From contig JAUIKS010000011.1 of NCBI GenBank assembly GCA_030430565.1, positions 1 to 64,000 of the forward strand: 64,000 nucleotides of DNA, given 5' to 3'. The notes below the pieces were generated by a model that did not search any database, had not been told where the DNA came from, and worked only from the letters and a program-made list of their open reading frames with translations. Made by a program: the position numbers and the translations under genes. Shown here piece by piece: positions 16,488 to 23,624 of this stretch. Position 1 is the stretch's first letter, and every line of letters starts with the position of its first letter. Source of the stretch: Polyangia bacterium (lineage in GTDB: Bacteria > Myxococcota_A > Polyangia > Nannocystales > Nannocystaceae).

Positions 16488-16650
16488 ATCGTGCGGGCGA
16501 GCGCGCCCCAGCTGCCTCGGCGCGTAGAAGGAGAGACGCCGAGAAGCCGGTCTTTTTGAAAAAAACGGCCCGGCGAGGGTTGTGCGCAGGAGAGCGCCGG
16601 GCGCGGGCGCGGTGGATCTGATGAGCGCGAGGACGCGCGCTCAGGGGCGC

Positions 16651-17158
16651 GGAGCGGAAGCGGAAGCGGAAGCGGAAGCGGAAGCGCGAATGTGGAAGAG
16701 CGGGAGCGAAGAGCGGGAGGCGGGAGCGCGGAAGTCGAAGAGCGGAAGCGGAAGCGCGGAAGTCGAAGAGCGGGAGGCGGGAGCGCGGAAGTGGAAGAGC
16801 GGGAGCGCGGAAGTGGAAGAGCGGGAGCGCGGAAGTGGAAGAGCGGGAGCGCGGAAGTGGAAGAGCGGGAGCGCGGAAGTCGAAGAGCGGGAGCGCGGAA
16901 GCGGAAGCGGAAGCGAAAGAGCGGAAGCGGAAGAGCGGAAGCGGAAGAGCGGGAGCGCTGAAGTGGAAGAGCGGAAGCGGAAGAGCGGGAGCGCGGAAGC
17001 GGAAGCGGAAGCGGAAGAGCGGAAGCGGAAGCGGAAGAGCGGAAGCGGAAGCGGAAGCGGAAGCGGAAGCGGAAGCGGAAGCGGAAGCGGAAGCGGAAGA
17101 GCGGAAGCGGAAGCGGAAGCGGAAGCGGAAGCGGAAGCGGAAGCGGGAGCGCGGAAGC
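16651..17158. repeat. Purine-rich GCGGAA/GAGCGG hexamer array
   Basis: About 500 bases of tandem GCGGAA units mixed with GCGCGGAAGTGGAAGAGCGG variants; the right part (about 17036-17147) is almost pure GCGGAA. The plus strand is nearly all purine apart from one C per unit. The array is free of stops in several frames on both strands, creating spurious frames of 200-400 codons encoding EAEAEA, KRKSGSG or LPLPLP. Strong purine skew with mirror character could favour triplex or slipped structures. Confidence 0.9.
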
Positions 17159-17501
17159 GTTCAGGTGAGGAGCAGCGCGACCAGCATCGCGGCGCTGGAA
17201 GCGACGAAGCCGTATCGAATGATTCTCGCCACGCCCGTTGACACTGCGAAAAAAGCTCCACGCGCCCGCGGGATCAGACCCCAACAATATCAACAACCTA
17301 CAAACATCCCGCCCGCACACACCTGTCCCAAAGGCAACAAGACCTTCCAGACAGATTTTCGATCGGCAACTCGAGTAGCCAGCGACGCGCTCCAGCTCGC
17401 CACCCTGCGCGCCCCCCGGGCTCACCGGCCTGGTAGACTTGCGCCGCTCGAGTTCGCGCGCGCCTTCCCCCGATCCGAATTCGAGCACGGAGCCGCCGCC
17501 C

Positions 17502-18854
17502 ATGCCCCGCACATCTCGCTCGCCTCTGGGAGTGTTCTTCCGCGCCCTCAACAAGCTCTCCGAGAGCGAGCTCGCCGAGCGCTACGGCGTCCGCGAGTGG
17601 ACCGAGAAGCTCGTGTACTGGGGCACGCGAACCGGCGCCCAGGTCGGCGCCCAGGCCGGCGCGATCGCGCGCTCGCGCTTCACCGCCGCGCAGGAGCGGC
17701 TCCACGAATTCTCGGGGGCCGAGCGCTTCGCGGCGCCGCGCTCGCGGCCCGGCGGCCGCTTCGATCTGACCCTGACCGAAGAGCAATCCATGATGCGCGA
17801 GACGCTGCGACGCTTCGCGCGCGAGACCGCGCGACCCGCCGCGCAGGCCGCTGACCGCGAGGGCGCGGACGCCGAGTTCGACGCGCGCGTCGCCGAGCTC
17901 GGGCTCAACCTGATCAGCGTCCCCGAGGGCCTGGGCGGCGCCGGCGAGGCGCGCTCGCCGGTCTCTACAACGCTGATCGCCGAGGACCTCGCCTACGGCG
18001 ACATGGGGCTCGCCCTCGCCGCGCTCGCGCCCTGCGGCTTCATCAACCTGCTCGTCGACTACGGCACCCAGCTCCAGCGCCGCCGCTACCTCCCGCCGAT
18101 GTGTGACGAGGACTTCGTGCCGGCCAGCCTCGCGCTCATGGAGCCGCGCGCGCGCTTCGACGCCCGCTACCTCGAGACCCGCGCGCGGCCCGAGGGCGCG
18201 GGCTTTCGCCTCGAGGGCACCAAGTGCATGGTCCCGCTCGCCGAGCGCGCCGAGGTCTTCTTGGTGTTCGCGCAGCTCGCTGGTCAGGGGCCGCGGGCGT
18301 TCCTCGTCGACGCTACGAACCCGCTGCTCGAGCGCCGCGCCGAGCGGCACATGGGACTGGGCGCCGCCGGGCTCGGGCGGCTCGAGCTGCGCGGCGCGCT
18401 GGTCGGCCCCGACGCGCTGCTCGGCGGGCCTGAGCCGGACGCCTACGACCACGCGCGCGCGCTCGACCTCGCCCGCCTTGGGACCTGCGCGCTCGCGGTC
18501 GGCGCCTGCCAGGCCGTGCTCGACTACGTGATCACCTACTGCAACGAGCGCGTCGCCTTCGGCGAGCCGATCAGCCATAAGCAGGCGGTCGCGTTCATGA
18601 TCGCAGACATCGCGATCGAGCTCGAGGGCATGCGCCTCATGACCTATCAGGCAGCCAGCCACGCCGAGCGCGGGCGGCCGTTTCACCGCGAGGCCTTCCT
18701 CGCCTGGACGCAGTGCGCGGAGAAGGCGATGCAGCTGGGCAGCCAGGGCGTGCAGCTGCTGGGCGGGCACGGCTACACCGCCGAGCACCCCGTCGAGCGC
18801 TGGTACCGACAGCTGCGCGCGGTCGCGATCCTCGAGGGCGCGCTCGCGGTCTGA
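17502..18854 (+). CDS. Acyl-CoA dehydrogenase family protein (first of a pair)
   Basis: 450 residues from ATG 17502; an upstream in-frame start at 17439 would add only low-complexity sequence. The first ~85 residues are a non-family extension. The acyl-CoA dehydrogenase fold follows: LTEEQSMMRETLRRFARE, a diverged middle beta domain (LALMEPRARFDARY replaces the usual AxTEPxxGSD), and the C-terminal helices with RVAFGEPISHKQAVAFMIAD and GGHGYTAEHPVERWYR. The protein ends at ILEGALAV, nine residues after the RQLRA helix, so the Glu-Gly of the canonical EGT motif is present (Glu445) but the rest of the last helix is missing. It sits 44 bp upstream of a second acyl-CoA dehydrogenase, and the two may form a heteromeric FAD enzyme. 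Confidence 0.85.
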   Translation: MPRTSRSPLGVFFRALNKLSESELAERYGVREWTEKLVYWGTRTGAQVGAQAGAIARSRFTAAQERLHEFSGAERFAAPRSRPGGRFDLTLTEEQSMMRETLRRFARETARPAAQAADREGADAEFDARVAELGLNLISVPEGLGGAGEARSPVSTTLIAEDLAYGDMGLALAALAPCGFINLLVDYGTQLQRRRYLPPMCDEDFVPASLALMEPRARFDARYLETRARPEGAGFRLEGTKCMVPLAERAEVFLVFAQLAGQGPRAFLVDATNPLLERRAERHMGLGAAGLGRLELRGALVGPDALLGGPEPDAYDHARALDLARLGTCALAVGACQAVLDYVITYCNERVAFGEPISHKQAVAFMIADIAIELEGMRLMTYQAASHAERGRPFHREAFLAWTQCAEKAMQLGSQGVQLLGGHGYTAEHPVERWYRQLRAVAILEGALAV

Positions 18855-18898
18855 TCTAGGTGACCTTCAAGACATCGACGGACAAAGAGAGCCGAGAC

Positions 18899-20143
18899 AT
18901 GCTCAACTTCACGATCCCGAAGAAGCTGCGCGGCATCGCGACGATGGCGAGCGAGCTGGGCGCGTCCCTGTTTCGCCCGATCTCGCGCAAGTACGACCGC
19001 GCCGAGCACACCTACCCGGTCGAGCTCGACATGCTGCGCGCCATGATCGCGGGCATGGACGACGGCGGCCAGGGCGTCGGCGCCGGCGGCATCTCGGGGC
19101 GTCGCACGCAGGCTGGCGACGCCGACGGCCAGGGCGAAGATCAAGACGAGGACGCGCCGAAGATCCGCAACGGTCGCAACATGGCCTCGGTGCTCAACGT
19201 CGAGGCGCTGAGCTGGGGCGACCTGGGCCTGCTGCTGACGATCCCGGGCCAGGGCCTCGGCAACGCCGCGCTCGCGGCCGTCGGCACCCCAGAGCAGCGC
19301 GCGCGCTTCAAGGGCAAGTGGGCCGCGATGGCGATCACCGAGCCCGAGGCCGGCTCCGACTCCGCCGCGATCCGGACGACCGCGCGCCTCGAGGGCGACG
19401 AGTGGGTGATCAACGGCGAGAAGATCTACGTGACCTGCGGCGAGCGTGCCGACCTCGTGGTCGTCTGGGCGACCCTCGATCGCGCCGTCGGCCGGGCCGC
19501 GATCAAGTCCTTCGTGGTCGAGCGCGGCGCGCCCGGCTTCCGGGTCGCGCGCCTCGAGCACAAGCTCGGCATCCGCGCCTCGGACACCGCGACGCTGGTG
19601 TTCGAAGACTGCCGAATCCCCCGGGAAAACATCCTCGGCAGCGAGGAGATCGACGTCCGCAAGGGCTTCGGCGGCGTCATGCAGACCTTCGACAACACCC
19701 GACCTGTCGTCGCGGCCATGGCCCTCGGGGTCGGGCGCGCGGCGCTCGAGCAGACCCGCGCGCTGCTGGCCCGCGAGGGCGTGAAGCTCGACTACGGCCG
19801 CGGGCGCTGGGACGCGAGCGCGCTCGAGGGCGAGCTGTACCGGCTCGAGGCCGAGCTCGAGGCGAGCCGCCTGCTGACGCTCAAGGCGGCGTGGATGGCC
19901 GACAACGGGCGCCCCAACTCGCGCGAGGCCTCGATGGCGAAGGCCAAGGCCGGGCGCACCGCCACCGAGATCGCGCTGCGCTGCGTCGAGCTGTGCGGCA
20001 GCCTCGGCTACGGCGAGGGGCAGCTGCTTGAGAAATGGGCGCGCGACGCCAAGATCCTCGACATCTTCGAAGGCACGCAGCAGATCCAGCTGCTGATCAT
20101 CGCCCGCCACCTGCTCCAAAAATCTTCTCGAGAGCTGCGCTGA
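18899..20143 (+). CDS. Acyl-CoA dehydrogenase (second of a pair)
   Basis: 414 residues. The ATG at 18899 is preferred because GAGAG lies upstream; a GTG at 18860 is possible. Contains AITEPEAGSDSAAIRTTA (acyl/FAD contact), KIYVTCGERADLVVVWA, HKLGIRASDTATLVFEDCRIP, and the C-terminal IFEGTQQIQ with the catalytic-type Glu of medium-chain acyl-CoA dehydrogenases. It oxidises an acyl-CoA to the trans-2-enoyl-CoA with FAD. Unusual is an acidic Gly/Asp/Gln insert (about 57-92) in the N-terminal helical domain where substrate-binding helices normally lie. The partner gene upstream has a complementary deviation, supporting joint function. Confidence 0.9.
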   Translation: MLNFTIPKKLRGIATMASELGASLFRPISRKYDRAEHTYPVELDMLRAMIAGMDDGGQGVGAGGISGRRTQAGDADGQGEDQDEDAPKIRNGRNMASVLNVEALSWGDLGLLLTIPGQGLGNAALAAVGTPEQRARFKGKWAAMAITEPEAGSDSAAIRTTARLEGDEWVINGEKIYVTCGERADLVVVWATLDRAVGRAAIKSFVVERGAPGFRVARLEHKLGIRASDTATLVFEDCRIPRENILGSEEIDVRKGFGGVMQTFDNTRPVVAAMALGVGRAALEQTRALLAREGVKLDYGRGRWDASALEGELYRLEAELEASRLLTLKAAWMADNGRPNSREASMAKAKAGRTATEIALRCVELCGSLGYGEGQLLEKWARDAKILDIFEGTQQIQLLIIARHLLQKSSRELR

Positions 20144-20298
20144 GGCTGCGCTGGGGCTGCGCGAGGCTGCGGGGAGAATTCCCGAGGACGGTAGCGCGAC
20201 GCTCGGCGCATTCCTTGCCGCTGAGACATGTACGACCTGCGACCACCTGACGCGCGGAGACCTGGTCAAGCGACCGCCAAAGCTGATACCCCAATTCT

Positions 20299-21312
20299 AT
20301 GTCGCTGCGCGTCGAGCTCCCCCCTAGCCGCCCGATCCCCTACGATCTCTTCTCGCACGACAGGACGGCGCTCGAGGCCCGCCGCGCGCGGCGGATGGAG
20401 AGCATCTACCACCGCGGGCAAGATCGGATCTGGGACGGCCGCGAGGTCCTGCGCGAGCTGCTCGAGGAGCACGGCGGCGTACATGTCCCCGAGGACAAGC
20501 GCGACGCGCTGATCTACGTGCTCAGCGTCATCATGTGGGGCGAGTACGCGGCCTGGCGCGTGTCCGCCGAGCTCGCCGATCGCCTGCACGACCTCGAGGC
20601 GCGCCTGGCCGCGACCAGCCAGAGCCACGACGAGGCCCGCCACTTCTACGTCCTGCACGACTACCTGATCGAGATGGGCGCGACGCCGGTCACCCCCGAC
20701 GCGTGGGGCCGGCGCCTGATCGAGCTGACCCTGCGGACCGAGAACGTCGCGACCAAGCTGCTCGGCATGCAGCTGACGATCGAGAGCATCGCGCTCTCGC
20801 TGTTCAAGGCGCTGCGCGACAGCCAGATCGAGCCGGTGCTGAGCGGGCTCTTGCCCTACTACGAGCGCGACGAGGCCCGCCACGTCGGCCTCGGTCACCA
20901 GCTCCTGCCGACCGCGTTCGCTAACGGGGGGCGGAGGCAGCGGCTCGGCGCGCAGCTCTCGCAGACCTGGCTCGCGATCACGGCGCTCGGCGAGCTCAAG
21001 GAGCTCGAGGCGCACCTGCGGCGCTTGAACATCAACCCGCACCAGATCATCGGCCACGCCCAGGATCGCATGCTCGCCAACCTCAAGGAGCTCGAGCTGG
21101 CGGGCAGCGAGCCCGCGCGCGTCGACTGGGTGGCCGGCCTGATCGAGGGGCTGATCGAGGCCCTGTTCCCGCGCCGCGCCCTCGGCACCTCGCTGATCTC
21201 ACGCGCCCGCGGGCTCGCGGCGGCGCTGCGCGAGGGCGGCCTGATGACGCCGGACGAGCGGATGCAGCGACGCGGCGGACGTCCGCAGTTCGAGTACGAC
21301 GAGCGCTCGTAG
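20299..21312 (+). CDS. Ferritin-like diiron-carboxylate protein
   Basis: 337 residues, mostly helical. Two ExxH-type iron motifs are visible, SHDEARHFYVLHDYL (about 112-126) and RDEARHVGLG (about 194-203), with additional candidate Glu ligands in WGEYAAW (about 77) and LTIESIAL (about 159). This four-helix bundle arrangement is that of ferritin-like oxygenases and R2-type proteins. It probably activates O2 for oxidation, desaturation or N-oxygenation of an organic substrate. Lying 155 bp downstream of two acyl-CoA dehydrogenases suggests an acyl substrate (inference). No signal peptide, so cytoplasmic. Confidence 0.82.
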   Translation: MSLRVELPPSRPIPYDLFSHDRTALEARRARRMESIYHRGQDRIWDGREVLRELLEEHGGVHVPEDKRDALIYVLSVIMWGEYAAWRVSAELADRLHDLEARLAATSQSHDEARHFYVLHDYLIEMGATPVTPDAWGRRLIELTLRTENVATKLLGMQLTIESIALSLFKALRDSQIEPVLSGLLPYYERDEARHVGLGHQLLPTAFANGGRRQRLGAQLSQTWLAITALGELKELEAHLRRLNINPHQIIGHAQDRMLANLKELELAGSEPARVDWVAGLIEGLIEALFPRRALGTSLISRARGLAAALREGGLMTPDERMQRRGGRPQFEYDERS

Positions 21313-21347
21313 CCGCGATCGCGCTCTGCTACGGTGACGCGGCCCCG

Positions 21348-22976
21348 ATGTCGCTCGCCGCTGCATCTGCATCGATCGCCTCGCCGCTCGCGCTGACGAT
21401 GCCCGCCTTCGGGCTCGTCGACACGATCATCGTCGTCGTCTACCTGCTCGGCTCGGTCGCGCTCGGCCTGCTCGCCAACCGCGTCATCTCGGGGATCGGC
21501 GGCTACCTGGTCGCCGGGCGCAGCCTCGGGACCGCGCTGGCGATCGCTACCATGACGGGCTCCGAGCTCGGCCTCATCACGGTGATGTACCAGGCTCAGA
21601 AAGGGTTCACGGGCGGCTTCGCGGCCTTCCACATCGGCGTGATCGCGGGCCTCGTGACCCTCGCCGTCGGCCTCACCGGCTTCATCGTCGCGCCGCTGCG
21701 CGAGACCGGCGTGATGACGATCCCCGAGTATTACGAGCGCCGCTTCGGGCGGCGCACGCGGATCCTCGGCGGCGTCCTGCTCGCGCTCGGCGGCATCCTC
21801 AACATGGGCCTGTTCTTGCGCGTCGGCTCGCAGTTCGTCGTCGGGGTCACGGGCCTCGATCCGCAGGGCGGCACGCTCGCGCTCATCATGTTCGGCCTGC
21901 TCGCGCTGGTCCTCGTTTACACGGTGCTCGGCGGCATGGTCTCCGTGGTCTTGACCGACTACGCGCAGTTCGTCGTGCTCTCCATCGGCCTGGTGCTGAT
22001 GGTTGTGCTCGCGGCGGGCGAGCTCGGGAGCGAACACCTCGTCGCGGTCGTCGCAGAGCACCGCGGGCTCGCGGGCTTCGACCCCTCGATCGCCGACGCC
22101 GGCTTCGGCCCCGGCTACATCGCCTGGATGGCGGTGCTCGGCCTCGTCAGCGCGGCGATCTGGCCGACCGCGGTGACGCGCGCGCTCGCCTCCAAGAGCG
22201 TCGCGGTCGTCAAGCGCCAGTACGCGCTGGCCTCGCTCTCGTTCATGATCCGCTTCCTGATCCCCTGCTTCATGGGCGTCTGCGCGTTCGTGTTCCTGGT
22301 CGAGGCGCCAGGCGTCGTGATGTACGCGACAGGTCCCGAGGGGCAGGCGGTCGCCGAGCGCGGCGTGATCGCCAGCCACTTCGCGCTCGCGCCGGGCGCC
22401 GGCGCGCCGCTGCACGAGAACATCGAGGCCTTCCCGATCCTGCTCGCCAACCTGCTGCCGGTCGGCCTGCTCGGCCTCGTGACCGCGGCGATGCTCGCGG
22501 CGTTTATGTCGACCCACGACTCCTACCTGCTGTGCTGGGCGTCGGTGCTGACCCGCGACGTCGTAGACCCCGTGCTGCGCGCGCGCGGCCGCCCGCTCGA
22601 CGAGCGCGCGCAGATCCGGCTGACGCGCGTCTTTATCGTCCTCATCGGGCTCTGGGTGCTGCTGTGGGGTCTGCTCTACAGCCCGAGCCAGGACGTGTGG
22701 GACTACATCGGCATCACCGGCGCGGTCTACTTCACCGGCGCGATCGCGGTGCTGAGCGCCGGGCTGTACTGGCGACGCGCCAGCTCGACGGGCGCCGTCC
22801 TGGCGCTGCTCGCCGGCTTCAGCGCGGTGCTCGGGCTCGGCCCCGTGCAGCGCCTGCTCGGCCTGCAGGCGCCGTCCTGGCTGATCGGCCTGGGCACGCT
22901 CGCGCTCGCCTTCGTCGCCATGGTCCTGGGATCGCTGCTCGCCCCCGACCGCGACGCCGAGGAGGCCGCGCGATGA
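21348..22976 (+). CDS. Sodium:solute symporter family transporter
   Basis: 542 residues, about thirteen hydrophobic segments. SSS-family landmarks include VVYLLGSVALGLLANR, GGYLVAGRSLG, the TGSELGLITVMYQAQKG helix, TIPEYYERRFGRR and the late MLAAFMSTHDSYLL helix. SSS proteins couple Na+ entry to uptake of sugars, amino acids, carboxylates or vitamins; the solute here is not evident. The stop overlaps the start of a 64-residue membrane protein by 4 bp, implying that the two are made together. Confidence 0.9.
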   Translation: MSLAAASASIASPLALTMPAFGLVDTIIVVVYLLGSVALGLLANRVISGIGGYLVAGRSLGTALAIATMTGSELGLITVMYQAQKGFTGGFAAFHIGVIAGLVTLAVGLTGFIVAPLRETGVMTIPEYYERRFGRRTRILGGVLLALGGILNMGLFLRVGSQFVVGVTGLDPQGGTLALIMFGLLALVLVYTVLGGMVSVVLTDYAQFVVLSIGLVLMVVLAAGELGSEHLVAVVAEHRGLAGFDPSIADAGFGPGYIAWMAVLGLVSAAIWPTAVTRALASKSVAVVKRQYALASLSFMIRFLIPCFMGVCAFVFLVEAPGVVMYATGPEGQAVAERGVIASHFALAPGAGAPLHENIEAFPILLANLLPVGLLGLVTAAMLAAFMSTHDSYLLCWASVLTRDVVDPVLRARGRPLDERAQIRLTRVFIVLIGLWVLLWGLLYSPSQDVWDYIGITGAVYFTGAIAVLSAGLYWRRASSTGAVLALLAGFSAVLGLGPVQRLLGLQAPSWLIGLGTLALAFVAMVLGSLLAPDRDAEEAAR

Positions 22977-23167
22977 TCGGCGCCAGCGTCGACCCGGCGA
23001 TCCAGGAGTGGGCGCGCCTGTGGCTGACGCTACTGTGGGTCGGCGTCGGCCTGTTCGCGGCGCTCAGCGTCTACGTCATCATCTTCGGCCTGTTCGACAT
23101 CCTCGAGATGTTTCGGACGCTGCGCGCGGACGCGTCGGACGAGCAGCCCGAAAAAAGCGCTCCATAA
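22973..23167 (+). CDS. Small single-TM protein coupled to the SSS symporter
   Basis: 64 residues, ATG overlapping the symporter stop (ATGA). One hydrophobic helix of about 24 residues (LWLTLLWVGVGLFAALSVYV onward), then FDILEMFRTLR and a charged tail. Small companions are known for some SSS transporters, but this one is not recognisable as a named family. The tight overlap and matching membrane location suggest an accessory subunit. Confidence 0.72.
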   Translation: MIGASVDPAIQEWARLWLTLLWVGVGLFAALSVYVIIFGLFDILEMFRTLRADASDEQPEKSAP

Positions 23168-23281
23168 AACGTTGCTGGATCAACGCGCCGCCGCTGGGTC
23201 GGCACGCGGCCGGCAAGTACTCATTCTAGCCCCCATCGCGATGGACTCGACAGCGGGTGCGCGCTCGCCCACACTCGGCGA

Positions 23282-23611
23282 GTGCGCGCCCGCATCATCT
23301 CGCTCCTCCCCCTCCTCACGCTCCTCGCTATCGCCTGCGGCCCCGGCTCGGGCGAGACGAGCAACGAGGACATGCCCGAGCTCATCGCGGCCTGCGACGC
23401 CCAGTGCGACGCCCAGCTCGCCTGCGAGAGCACCAGCCTCAGCGAGGACGAGTGCCCCGCGGCCTGCCTCGCCGACATCGGCACGCCCGGGGACCCGTGC
23501 GCCCAGGCCATCGAGGCGCTCGCGGCCTGCCTCGCCGACAACTGCGAGGACGAGCTCGCGTGTGATCCAGAGCTGGTCGAGCGCGATGTCCAGTGCGGCG
23601 GGCGTGGCTAG
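23282..23611 (+). CDS. Small cysteine-rich lipoprotein
   Basis: 109 residues from a GTG start. Signal peptide LLPLLTLLAIAC with lipobox Cys19, then a compact domain with regularly spaced cysteines (AACDAQCDAQLACES, ECPAACLAD, DPCAQAIEALAAC, DNCEDELACD) consistent with a disulfide-stabilised helical bundle. Such small Cys-rich lipoproteins are frequent in myxobacteria and have no assigned function. Convergent with the downstream kinase gene (13 bp apart). Confidence 0.75.
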   Translation: MRARIISLLPLLTLLAIACGPGSGETSNEDMPELIAACDAQCDAQLACESTSLSEDECPAACLADIGTPGDPCAQAIEALAACLADNCEDELACDPELVERDVQCGGRG

Positions 23612-23624
23612 CCACGCCCCGCGA

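Larger units (their letters stand above)
16253..17501. other. 1.25-kb gene-free divergent region with repeats and palindrome
   Basis: Lies between the divergent hemopexin and acyl-CoA dehydrogenase genes. It holds two A/T-rich stem-like elements (16303-16325 and 16546-16569), a 44-base palindrome (16444-16487) and a ~0.5-kb hexamer array (16651-17158). The right-hand 340 bases are less biased and probably contain the promoter of the gene at 17502. The long open frames across the array on both strands are low-complexity artefacts. Confidence 0.8.

Noticed and set aside
16268..17554. Long open frames on both strands through the hexamer array
   Set aside because: Their composition is entirely the translated repeat (EAEA, KRKSGSG, LPLPLP, FRFRF) and they lack start signals or conserved domains; the array simply has no stop codons.
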